64,000 nucleotides of DNA from Tupaia tana (lineage: Eukaryota; Chordata; Mammalia; Scandentia; Tupaiidae). The stretch lies in NCBI GenBank assembly GCA_026018925.1, contig JAKSZU010000006.1, positions 197,519,449-197,583,448 of the forward strand. The letters run 5' to 3'. A program made the translations under genes and the position numbers. Below are positions 55,086 through 64,000 of the stretch, piece after piece. The first letter of the stretch is position 1; each line of letters starts with the position of its first letter. The notes beneath the pieces are model-generated. The model did not search any database. It was not told where the DNA came from and saw only the letters and a program-made list of their open reading frames with translations.

Positions 55086-55297
55086 TGTTTTCCCCAATCA
55101 TTATTAAGAAAAGATATTGAATGTTGAAGTGGGAAGATTAATGTCTCTGTACTGACTGACATGCATGGCATTCCCTTTTGAAAAAGCAATGTAATACACT
55201 GTAAAGTTATATGTAATTCAATGTAATATAAAGAAGAATATGATGATAATAAAAAATAAAAAATAAAAAAATAAAATAAAAATACATTAAAAAAAAA
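55086..55297 (+). mobile_element. Second copy of the compact retroelement, with 5' inversion
   Basis: From AAAAGATATTGAATGTTGAAG to AGTTATATGTAATTCAATG this matches the reverse complement of 45600-45730 closely. TSD AGTATATTCA at 55076-55085 and 55298-55307. The first ~20 bp (TGTTTTCCCCAATCATTATT) match the element in the opposite orientation, the signature of twin priming. The tail holds several AATAAA-type motifs. The GC repeat is absent because the copy is 5'-truncated. Confidence 0.9.
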
Positions 55298-55882
55298 AGT
55301 ATATTCAAGACCTTTGAATGCCAGATCTATACAAGCAGCTACTCAGAAATCTCCCCCATTCCCACCTGGATGTCTAAAGGCATCTCAAATTCATCCCAAA
55401 TTGAGGTTTTGCTCTTTTCTGCCAAACCCTGTTCTAGCCAGTCTTCTGCTTTCTGGTTGACCACAGCTTCATCCTTCCAGATGCCCAAGCCCAAGCCTTG
55501 GACTCAGCTGATTCCTCTACTGTTCTCATACTCCATGCCCAAGTTGACAAGAAATTCTGTTGTCTCTACCTTTAAAATGTAATCTGGAATATCTTTACTT
55601 CTCCCCACAACATACAGCCATCACCATGGTCCATGTCACCATCATGTCTCATTTGGATGATTACAATGTTCTCCTTGATTCTACCCTTGTCCCTGTGTAA
55701 TCTATTCTCACCACAATATCTGGAGGAACCTTTTTAACTTGTCACATCTTGTCACTCCACTGCTCACAACTGACCAACAGCTTCCCATTCTCCTCAGAGT
55801 GAAAACTCAAGTCCTTACAATGCTACAAGGCCTCACTCATCTGACCACATTCTCTCTCTGATACTGTCTGATGGTGCCTCTT

Positions 55883-56209
55883 AATTTTTTAATAACCTTT
55901 TTAAAGAATTATTTATTTAATTTTATTTTGTATTTCTTTATTTTCAATTTTCTTTTATACGTTCAATCACTATACATCACTTAACTTGTAAAGTGAATTT
56001 TCCGACATGAATCTCCTTCATATCAGGCCATTTGGGGATACTATACACGTTATGTTAAACAGATAATAATCCATTTCTGTGTCCCATAAATGTCTTCCCT
56101 CTCTATTTTTCTCCTTAATGTCTTTCCTCATACTCTCTTCCTTCTCCCACCCTCTTCCCACACTGTATCCAGTATCTATAACTATTTTCCATGTTTCTAT
56201 ATCCTCTAA
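55883..56209 (-). mobile_element. L1/half-L1 3' UTR fragment, inserted in L2
   Basis: Matches 32205-32430 and 3290-3480 in antisense: CAATCACTATACATCACTTAAC, AAAGTGAATTTTCCGACATG, CTTCTCCCACCCTCTTCCCACACTG. TGCCTCTT flanks both ends (about 55875-55882 and 56212-56219), a likely short TSD. Confidence 0.7.
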
Positions 56210-56410
56210 TGCCTCTTGTTAACTCTGCCCCAGCCTCGCCAGTCTTGCTTTTTTCTTCAGCATGCCAGGTATGTTTCTACTTCAAGGCCTTTATGCTGGC
56301 TATTCTGCTCAAAATCCTTTTTCCTAGATCTCACCTCTAGTCCCAAGTCTTTTCTAAAACATTAGTTGTTAAGACTTTACCAACTACCCTACATAAAATG
56401 ACAAAACTTG

Positions 56411-56570
56411 GGGCCAGCAGGTGGGTACTGGACTCCCACACAGCCAACCCTGGTTCAGTCTCAGACCTGGCAGCTTGCTTTCTCATGTTCTCTCTCACTC
56501 TTTTACTCTCTCTTGCTCTTACTCTGTCACTCCCTGGTCAAATTAAAATAAATAAATAAACTTAAATAAA
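56411..56570 (+). mobile_element. SINE-A short form, outer member of a nested pair
   Basis: Sense. GGGGCCAGCAGGTGGGTACTGG, CTCAGACCTGGCAGCTTG, CT-rich, TGGTCAAATTAAAATAAATAAATAAAC. The outer TSD AAATGACAAAACT lies at about 56397-56409 and 56867-56879, beyond the second SINE. Confidence 0.88.
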
Positions 56571-56579
56571 ATCATTCTT

Positions 56580-56850
56580 TCGGGACAGTAGTTGGCATAA
56601 TGTCTATGTCACTAGACTCCCATGTAGTCGACCATGGTTTGAGTCCCGGACCCTGTGGCTTAAACTCACACCAGGCACGTGTGCGTGCATGCCCAAGATC
56701 CTGAGAGGAGAATAGAGGAGAAGGGATTGCGGCGTGGCCATCCCCCCTGGTGATGATTTCTCACTTTCTGTCTCTCTGTCTCTTTCTGTCTCTCTGACGA
56801 GCGCACACACCCTATAGCAAAAACCTCTCAAAAAAAATTTTAATTAATAA
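56580..56850 (+). mobile_element. SINE-A copy nested in the tail of a short-form copy
   Basis: Sense full-length. GGGACAGTAGTTGGCATAATG, TAGTCGACCATGGTTTGAGTCCCGGACC, tail CCTATAGCAAAAACCTC. ATTCTTT occurs on both sides (about 56573-56580 and 56855-56861), the likely inner TSD, so it entered the A-tail of the earlier SINE. Confidence 0.92.
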
Positions 56851-57059
56851 AAAAAATTCTTTTTAAAAAATGACAAAACTCTTTTCATATATACTCTCTA
56901 TCTTCTTTTTCTGCTTTATCTGTTTTCTAGATCTCTAATACTGTAACTGCACCTATTTTCTCCAGTTATCACGTCTCTCTAACATAGAATGCAAGCTCCA
57001 TGAATTCAGAATTTCACTTACTGCTGTATTCTTGTTTCCCATGATGCTAATTAACACAT

Positions 57060-57885
57060 GATGAATGTGTGGTAAGAGTTCTATGTGTAAGTTTTCCCTT
57101 TACAAAAAATCTATGAGTTGAGATTTACCTCAAGTCTACTCTTCATCCAGAGGCCCCATTCCAGCTAGTGATCTGTGCACTGAGCATGGTAAGCTGCCTG
57201 ACCTGTGATCCAGGGCATTAGTTCATGCAGCCCAAAGACAATTCCTGATTTTTGGGCACTAGTTGGGAGATGAAGGAAAGATAAAAGGAAGCCAAGAGGA
57301 GTCAGTGTCAGGGATTTCACAGGGGACAAGAAGTTTCAGTTTGTTCCATGCAGCTTAGATTCTTTCAGACAGCCTTTGACTCGCCATTAGAAGTTATGTG
57401 TGTGTGTGTGTGTGTGTGTGTGCACATACATATATCCTGCCTTGAAGAAGTGACATCACCAAATTCAAGACAACCAAAATGCAATCTTACCTTTACCAGG
57501 AGAAACATCCTGGGGGAAAAAATGGCATTTAGAATAGTCATGAGAGAAAGCAGTATAACTCCTGAGTTTGAATGACAGGAGAATCTAAAAATAACTTGCT
57601 ATATTCAGAGATGACTTGGTTGCTGTTTATTTTACATTAAAAATAAATACATGGCTTAGGAGGCAGAGGTGAGGCTAGCTATAATACTTCTGTCTGTTAA
57701 TATCCTGCTTTTCTTCCTGAGAACACATAATACCTTTCAGGATGGTCCTGTCTTGGTTCTGGTTTATGAAAATACTTGATCTTGACCTTAGCAGCAGGGC
57801 AAGGACTTTTCCAAGCCCAACCACTCATTATTTTTTAACCTACTCCTCTTCATAACCAAAGGTACATCTTTCTCTGGTAGTGAGT
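57060..57885. other. No gene; (GT)n microsatellite inside
   Basis: Unassigned. A (GT)n tract of about 30 bases is at 57392-57421. Confidence 0.5.
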
Positions 57886-57889
57886 AAGG

Positions 57890-58100
57890 ATGAATAAAAT
57901 GATTTACGGAGCACCTATTATGTGCCAGATACTTTATACTTCATTCCCAAAACCTGAAACCTATATCATTATCCCTACTTTAAAGATGAAAAGGCCAAGG
58001 CTTAAAGATATTAAGTGGCTTTCATAAGGTCCCCCAGCTAACCAAGACTTGAACTCAGGACTATTGAACTCCAAAGACTTTGCTTCAACTATACAGTGTT
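57890..58100 (-). mobile_element. MIR relic
   Basis: Antisense: GGAGCACCTATTATGTGCCAGATAC, TATCATTATCCCTACTTTAAAGATGAAAAGGCC and GACTTGAACTCAGGACTATTGAACTCC. Confidence 0.82.
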
Positions 58101-58509
58101 ACTTTTTTCCTACAGTAGGTGGCAGATGGGTGCAAGCTGAGCATGGATATTAATTATGAATTGGCCTCATTTATAAGCCCCTAACCAGCAAAATATATAA
58201 TATACAATTTCTATACCTTTAGATTTGTTTTCTTTCTTCAAGGAAAGAACACTCAAAAGGTGAGAATAACACAAGACAGAGTTTGGTGATGAACCTAAAT
58301 GATTGGTTAAGACCCAAAGAAGTCAGACTTGATCCAATCTTCAAAGTGTCACTTCCAACATCATCTTCTAACCAACCCTGAAAAGGCACTCTATCTGTAA
58401 GGTAAGAATAATTGTTCAATTTTTCCCTTATAACTATTTACAACGTTCAACATCTCTAGCAATTAAAAGTTATGACATGTATGATTCCTGAGTAATCTAT
58501 CGGGATGCT

Positions 58510-58985
58510 AACAGTTGCTAGGTAATAGAAACCCAAACAAAGAGGCTTTAAAAATGAGAACATTTATTATCTCATCCATCCAGAAGTGTACATATAGGGC
58601 TGTTTTAGAGTTGATGATCTCAGTTCTATGACAGTATGTGTGCACAGGGTTCCTCCCGTGTTGGCTCTTTACCATCCTCTGTACAATGGCTTGTTACAAG
58701 GCAGGCTCTTGTAATGGCCCCGAGATTGCAATCCCAAATCCAAACAACCTGCAGATGACAACCCCAAGAAGGTAGAAAGGACCTAGGTCCCTACGACCCA
58801 GTCCCAGGTCCCTTTTTAGAAGCAAGATAATATATCTATCATTCTGGACCCAGCATGAATGTGCAGGAGCCACCTGGCAATATATACTTTTCCTTATAAA
58901 GAGGCACAGAATGACAAAGCATGTTAATATTCCATTGTTCAAAGCAAATTCCATGGCAAACCCAAAGTCAAGGAACAGGGATGTA
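58510..58985 (+). mobile_element. Ancient interspersed repeat, family not named
   Basis: GTTGCTAGGTAATAGAAACCC, TTATTATCTCATCCATCCAGAAG, GGCTGTTTTAGAGTTGATGATC is a pattern I know from ancient mammalian repeats, and the later part of what seems the same family appears at 63380-63650. I cannot give the name with certainty. Confidence 0.35.
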
Positions 58986-59019
58986 TGCTGTGTCTATGAT
59001 GGAACTATGACAAGAATGT

Positions 59020-59062
59020 AGATGTATATATATATATTATATATATATATATATATATTACT
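59020..59062. repeat. (TA)n palindromic tract
   Basis: An almost pure TA repeat of about 40 bases, self-complementary. Immediately precedes the Tigger1-like element by about 50 bp. Confidence 0.9.
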
Positions 59063-60832
59063 ACAGAGCATGAAGAACTAGGGTCAAGAATTCAAACTAC
59101 CCCTGTGGTTATATAATTACTGAGCTTCACTTCATTGTGCTTTCCAAATATTGCACATTTTTTACAAATTGAAGGTTTGTGGCAATCCTGTATCAATCAA
59201 TTCCATTAGCATCATTTTTCTTATAGCATATATTCACTTTGCGTCTCTGTCTCACAATAATAAACTTTTCATTATTATTATATATGTTATGATGCCTTGT
59301 GATCAGTGATCTTTGATGTTACTTTTGTAATTGTTTTGGGTTCTCATGATCAGTACCCATGTAAGATGGTGTACTTAATCAACACATGTTATATGTTCTG
59401 TCAGCTCCACTGCCCAGCAGTTCCCCTGTCAATCTTCCTCTCCATGGGTCTTCCAATTCTCTGGGACAGAAAAGTATTCAAATTAGGTCATCTGATAACC
59501 CTACAAGGGACTGTAACTGTTCAAGTGAATGGAAGAGTCATACATCTCTAACTTTAAATCAAGGGCTAGAAATGACTGGCTTAGAAGGGAAGGTATGTCC
59601 AAAGCTCAGACAGACTCAAAGGTAGGCCTCTTTCACCAAACATTAGTCAAGTTGTGAATGCAAAGGGAAAGTTCTTGAGGGATATTTAAAGTGATACTCC
59701 AGTGAACACACAAAATGAGAAGAAAGCAAACAGTCTTATCACTGGTATAAATGAGTGGTATGTATAAAAGATCAAACCAGCCACAGCATTTCCTCGAGAC
59801 AAAGTCTAATCTAGAACAAGGTCCTAACTCTCTTCAATTCTATGACAGCTGTAAGGTGAGGAAGCTGTTGAAGGAAAGTATGAAGTTATCAGAGATTGAT
59901 TCATGAGGTTTAAAGAATGAATCTGTCTCCAAAAACAAAGTGAAAGGCAAAGAAACAAATGCTGATGTGGAAGCTATAGCAAGTTATCCAAAAGATCTAG
60001 CTAAAGTCATCAATGAAGGTAGCCACACTAACAACAGATCTTCAGTGTAGATGTAACAGCCTTCTACTGTATTAGAAGAAAATACCATCTAGGATTTTCA
60101 TAACTAGAGAAGAGAAATCAATGCCTGGCTTCAAAACTTCAAAGGACAGACTGACTATCTTGTTAGGGGCTAATGCAGCTGCTGACTTGAAGTTGAGGCC
60201 AATGTTTATATACCATTGTGAATAGCTTAGGGCTATAATAATTATGCCAAATCCACTCTGTCTGTGCTCTATAAGTGAAACCACAAAACCTGGATGATAG
60301 AACATGTTTATAACATGGTTTACCAAATATATTATGCCTATTGTTGAGGCCTACTGCTTAGAGAAAAAGATTCCTTTCAAAATATTATTGTTCACTGACA
60401 GTGTGCCCGGTCACCCAAGAGCTCTGATACAGGTGTACAGAGAGATTAATGTTGCTTTCATGTCCACTAACACAACATTCATTCTGCAGCCCATGGATGG
60501 GGAATGATACTGAACAAGAAATAATTTCAACTGTTAAGAATTATTATTTAATAAATCTATTTTGTAAAACTATAGCTGCCATGGGTAGTGATTCCTCTGA
60601 TGGATCTGAACAAAGTTAATTGAAAACCCTCTGGAAAGGATTCACCACTCTAGATACCATTGAAAAACATTTGTGATTTGAGGGAAGGGGTCAAAATATC
60701 AACATTAACAGGAGTTTAGAAGAATTTAATTCCAGTCCTCATGGATGACTTGGAGGGGTTCAGGACTTCAGTGGAAAAGTAATAGCAGATGTGATAAAAA
60801 TAGCAAGAGAATTATAATTAGAAGTGGAGCTT

Positions 60833-61081
60833 GCTGGGCCAGCTGGTGGTGGCATGGTGGTTAAGGCAGCTTGATCCTACACAGCCAATTGTGTAGTTCA
60901 AGTCCCAGACCCAGAGCTTAAGAGACACACTGGGTACATGTAAGTGCATGCCCCAAATCTCAAAAGGAGAATAGAGGAGGGGGCATGAACATCTCCATGG
61001 GGGATGATTTCTCACATTCCCTCTCTCTAGTGAGTGCACATGTCTTCTTGCTAATTTTAAAATTTTAAAAAAAGAAAAGAA
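60833..61081 (+). mobile_element. SINE-A copy with TSD, inside Tigger1
   Basis: Sense. TSD AGAAGTGGAGCTT at 60820-60832 and 61082-61094 in the transposase region. GGGCCAGCTGGTGGTGGCATGG head; an older subfamily, with the palindrome reduced to CTCCATGGGGGATG. Confidence 0.93.
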
Positions 61082-61344
61082 AGAAGTGGAGCTTAAAGAT
61101 ATGACTGAATTGCTATTATCACATGATAAGACCTAAGTTGATAAGAAGTTACTTTTTATGAATGAACAAAATAATTGGTTTCCTGAGATGGAATCTATTC
61201 TTGGTCAAAATGCCATGAACATTGTTGAAATGACAACAAAAGATTTAGAATACTATGTAAACTTAGTTAATAAACCAGCAGCAGAATTAGAGAAGATTGG
61301 TTACATTTTTGAAAGTTCTACAGCATCACAAGCTACAGAAAAAC

Positions 61345-61626
61345 CTTTTTTTCTTTTTCTTTCTTATTTTTTTTTTTTAATTTAGCCAGAGGTTATATGT
61401 ACTTACTGGAAAGAGAGAAAGCAAGAGAAGCAAAGTGAGAAAGCACACCCCCACCCCATGGGAATTGTCGTGCCACAATTCCTTCTCTTCCGTTCTCATT
61501 TTAGAATTTTGGGCACACATGTACACATGCCCAGCATGTTTCTCAAGCTTCCAGGTCCAAGACTCAAACTGCATGTTCAGCCATGAAGGATCCAGCTGCA
61601 TTAACCACCATGCTACCAGCTGGACC
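61345..61626 (-). mobile_element. SINE-A copy, inside Tigger1
   Basis: Antisense. T-rich tail at 61346-61380, TTTAGCCAGAGGTTATATG, CACCCCATGGGAATTG, TTCTCAAGCTTCCAGGTCC, head CCACCATGCTACCAGCTGGACCC. Tigger1 sequence resumes at GTGAAAGGAAGAG. Confidence 0.88.
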
Positions 61627-62317
61627 CAGAGAAATATTCTGTGAAAGGAAGAGATCATTGATAAGGCAAACTGTTGTCTTATTTTAGGAAATTCCACAGC
61701 CATCCCAGCCTTCACCCTGACTAGTCAGCAGCGATCAACATTGAGGCAGGATCCATCATGAGCACAGAAGTTTATGATTCACTGGAGACTCAGATAACTG
61801 TTGGGATTTTTTTAGCCATATTTTTAAATTAAGGTATGTACTTTTTTAGACATAATACTATTGAACACTTAATAGACTACAGTACAGTGTAAATTTAACT
61901 TCTTTTGCTCTGGAAACCCAAAATTTTATGTGACTCCCTTTATTACAATATTCACTTTATTGCAGTGATCTGAGGTACAGTCATGTTAGGTAGAACCTTG
62001 TCAAATTATCATCTTTTAGGTACAAAATAGTGAAATACTAATTATCTTATATGACTTAATATCATAGCATCAATATTAGCAGAATATAAGCTACACTTGT
62101 GTCTACCAGCTATTGCTCTGCTCTCTGGAAAGCAGAGCAAACAGGTAACACCCTTTAAAAAACACGGAAATGGTTTATTACCTGTTGCTGATGACATGTA
62201 TAGTATTCTCTACTGGACAGGTCTGAAGTGTATTTTGTGCTGGGTAAATTCTCTTTATAATCTAAATGATGTATAGCAATTGAATGTATAAATAATAAAT
62301 AAATAACACATTTACTA

Positions 62318-62572
62318 GGGCCAGCAGATGTAGTGGTAGTTGAGATGCTGGACTACAAGTTGGCCAACCACCACTGGAGTCCCAGACCCAATAGCTTGAA
62401 AATCATGACGGGCATATGTGCATGCATGCCCAAAATCCTGAAAGGAGAGTGGAGGAGAAGGGATTGTGGCATGGCCATTCCCCCTGGGGGTGATATCTCA
62501 TATTCCCTCTTTCTATCTTTGTCTTTCTTGGGCAAGCACATGCACCCTATGGCAAAAACAATAAATAAATAA
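62318..62572 (+). mobile_element. SINE-A copy
   Basis: Sense. GGGCCAGCAGATGTAGTGG, CTGGAGTCCCAGACCC, CCCCCTGGGGGTGATATCTC, CACCCTATGGCAAAAAC then AATAAATAAATAAAT, which also occurs just upstream at 62290-62306 and may be a TSD. Confidence 0.88.
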
Positions 62573-62579
62573 ATCAAGT

Positions 62580-62865
62580 ACAAAGTACACAGTAAGTGAA
62601 AATATGTAATTGTCTGTCTCTGAAATATTAGTTTGGTTCTTTTAAAGTAGTCATGCTCCATTTTAACCAAGCACTTACTAGCGTTTAAGAATTATGTGAA
62701 AACAAATTTTCAAAGCTGAGTCCATATAACATTTTTTTCCTGGAGAGTCAGAAGTACTGTGGTCTCATAGGAAGACTATTACTTTTCAGGAGAGCTTTAA
62801 TTGCATTTTGAGTTTTGATGTTATTGTTCAAACTGAGTAAACTTCCTCTCCAATAGAATCATAAT
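62580..62865. other. No gene or clear repeat recognised
   Basis: Unassigned AT-rich sequence. Confidence 0.45.
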
Positions 62866-62869
62866 AACA

Positions 62870-63260
62870 GTGTATCCTAATCAAAATTTTCTAGTTTGTT
62901 ATCCCCTCACACCTTTTTCTCTTCACCCCATGTATATACCCATAAACCCAATTTCCCTCCTTCCACTTAATTCATCCCCATCTCTTTGGAATTTCTGTCA
63001 CCTAGCTGATCTCTAGTCATCCTTTATACTCCCACTCCCACCCTCATGTGGGCTCCCAATCGGCTCTCCTATAATATTCTGCATATATCTATAATGTAAG
63101 ACTTCATATATTGTAACAAAAATATGTAAATATACATCCATTTCTCTCCCTAGATGGAGTTCTTTGAATTCAAAGACTAGGTTTTTATTTATTTTTGCAT
63201 CCTTAGTACTCGGCCTAGTACTTGGCAAATAGCCCAGGCAACAAATATTTAGCAAAGAAA
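62870..63260 (+). mobile_element. L2 3'-end relic
   Basis: CTTTGAATTCAAAGACTAGG, TTTGCATCCTTAGTACTCGGCC, AGTACTTGGCAAATAG, GCAACAAATATTTAGCAAAG follow the L2 terminal section. Upstream border approximate. Confidence 0.55.
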
Positions 63261-63379
63261 GGGGAGTGTTTTTGTCAGAAAAGATGAAATACAATCCCAA
63301 TAACAAGAAAATATATCTTATTTCTTGCTCATGCAAAATCTGAAGCTCATGTCTCCTCCAAGTGATAAGTCAGGGATCC

Positions 63380-63650
63380 AGCCTTTGTCTTCAGACACTG
63401 CCATCTTCAAACGTGTGGCCTCTACGGAAATTGCAAAAGGGAAAAGGGCCTGATAAAGGCATAGTAGACACTTACCATCTTACTCCAGAAGTGACACAGA
63501 TGACTCCTGTCCCCATTCCATTGGCCAAAAGTAGTCAAATGGTCCCACAAAGACAAAAAGGTAGGCCTGGTTGGGTAACAACTCTACGTAATGGAAGGGA
63601 ACATGAATCTTTGTTGGTCAGCTAGCTAGCTCTACTACAGGGAGATGAGA
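63380..63650 (+). mobile_element. Ancient interspersed repeat, family not named
   Basis: GCCATCTTCAAACGTGTGGCC, GGCATAGTAGACACTTACC, CAGATGACTCCTGTCCCCATTCC and TTGGCCAAAAGTAGTCAAATGG are in the order of the second half of a widespread ancient mammalian repeat; the first half is seen at 58510-58985. Confidence 0.35.
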
Positions 63651-64000
63651 AGGAGAAAGGTAAGAAGGAAGGAAGGGAGGAATTTAAGGTCTAACTATAT
63701 AAACACTACCTTTTAAGTGCTATGCAAAGAATTCTTCTCAATTTTCCTTCCACTTAAAAACTAGATACAAAATAAAAACAAAAAACTAGATGTAGAAAAT
63801 AGTTGAACTGTAATGAACTCAGACAGAACATAATAAAAATGAAAATAAAAATAAGTTCATTGGAGATTCATGCCTTAAGCATAGTAAAGACAAAGGAAAG
63901 TTTCAAGGATAAGAGAAATGAGTGGGTGTATACCTGTGTGAGCTCCATGACTTAACTTGAGAGAGGAAGGGAAAAGAAGAGAATATTGAGACTCTGCCAG
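63651..64000. other. No gene or clear repeat recognised
   Basis: Purine-rich at 63645-63690, otherwise AT-rich. Nothing to annotate before the window ends. Confidence 0.45.

Larger units (their letters stand above)
55320..57055 (+). mobile_element. L2 LINE 3' part, split by later insertions
   Basis: Sense L2 phrases in order: CACCATCATGTCTCATTTGGATGATTACAATG, CTCCACTGCTCACAACTGACC, GAAAACTCAAGTCCTTACAATGCTACAAGGCC, then after an insert CTCTGCCCCAGCCTCGCCAG, TTCAAGGCCTTTATGCTGGCTATTCTG, then after a SINE pair AGAATGCAAGCTCCATGAATTC. Inserts: L1-type 3' UTR at 55883-56209, SINEs at 56409-56866. Confidence 0.85.
59540..61770 (+). pseudogene. Tigger1-type transposase relic
   Basis: A pogo-family cut-and-paste transposase (helix-turn-helix DNA binding, CENPB-like HTH, DDE nuclease). 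Readable pieces on the plus strand are SLTLNQGLEMTG near 59555, IPFKILLFTDSVPGHPRALI within 60304-60507 (around the second catalytic Asp, with IDN changed to TDS), TTFILQPMDGE, and in 61158-61320 IVEMTTKDLEYYVNLVNKPA. The frame is broken repeatedly and interrupted by two SINEs. Confidence 0.85.
59113..61985 (+). mobile_element. Tigger1-like pogo DNA transposon, nearly full length
   Basis: The left end CTTCACTTCATTGTGCTTTCC and right end CTTTATTGCAGTGATCTGAGG correspond to Tigger1 termini. Between them the TcMar-Tigger order is kept: 5' UTR, a DNA-binding region around 59540-59900, the DDE region around 60000-60700, and a C-terminal region to 61760. Without the two SINE inserts (60833-61081 and 61345-61626) it is about 2.35 kb, close to the full Tigger1 length. 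Frameshifts and stops throughout make it non-functional. Confidence 0.92.

Noticed and set aside
59020-59062. (TA)n palindrome as a replication origin or a structured RNA
   Set aside because: Simple TA microsatellite; no supporting context.
1-64000. CRISPR array, operon, plasmid or phage features
   Set aside because: Repeats are dispersed and TSD-flanked, not regularly spaced with unique spacers. No dense coding, ribosome-binding sites or prokaryotic gene order. The sequence is mammalian.

Overview
The window is nuclear DNA from a placental mammal. I see no protein-coding gene, rRNA, functional tRNA or CRISPR array in it. What can be recognised is layered retrotransposon and DNA-transposon sequence: MIR and L2 relics, old L1 (L1M/L1ME type) fragments, MER5-type hAT pieces, Tigger elements, an MLT1-like LTR, and about 50 copies of two lineage-specific tRNA-type SINE families. 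The window is best read as intergenic or deep intronic DNA.

Organism. Two features help. (1) The dominant SINE, here called SINE-A, has a clear Pol III A box and B box, a middle section with a CCCCCCTGGGGGG palindrome, a CT-rich tail and a poly-A end. It is unlike primate Alu, rodent B1/B2/ID, rabbit C, carnivore CAN or the colugo CYN repeats as I know them. (2) A single antisense 7SL-derived dimer (Alu-like) lies at about 36262-36456. 7SL SINEs are known from Euarchontoglires, so a non-primate member of that group (a tree shrew is one possibility) is a tentative guess. The species cannot be fixed from sequence alone.

Layout. 1-5 kb: L1M antisense fragments, a Tigger-type MITE and the first SINEs. 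5-9 kb: SINE-B copies, one inside an MLT1-like LTR. 10-13 kb: MER5A and an L1 with two SINEs inside it. 14-18.4 kb: a dense SINE cluster. 19.2-20.9 kb: antisense L1. 21-25.4 kb: L2, MIR and SINEs. 25.5-26.9 kb: antisense L1 interrupted by an unidentified ~400-bp insert. 29-32.6 kb: LTR-like block, MIR and young SINEs. 32.2-34.9 kb: an L1 relative with ORF1 and 3' UTR but no visible ORF2 (half-L1 architecture). 36.3 kb: Alu-like element. 38-47.5 kb: SINEs, a long antisense L1ME region and a compact GC-rich-repeat retroelement at 45.6-45.95 kb. 47.5-50.5 kb and 52.5-55 kb: mostly unassigned sequence. 50.9-52.1 kb: sense L1 3' end. 55.3-57.1 kb: L2 with later insertions. 59.1-62 kb: a nearly full-length Tigger1-like transposon with two SINEs inside it.

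The parts are linked by insertion history rather than by pathway. Old L2, Tigger and L1 copies are split by SINE-A copies, many with 10-17 bp target-site duplications (TSDs). The youngest SINE-A copies keep CpG-rich bodies. Points worth a second look are the retroelement carrying a 26-bp GC-rich tandem repeat and its second copy with a 5' inversion, a SINE with a perfect TSD but no tail, a structurally distinct short SINE subfamily, and a ~110-bp block shared between an LTR-like repeat and the 5' UTR of the half-L1. I did not find a convincing undescribed biological system beyond these mobile-element observations.
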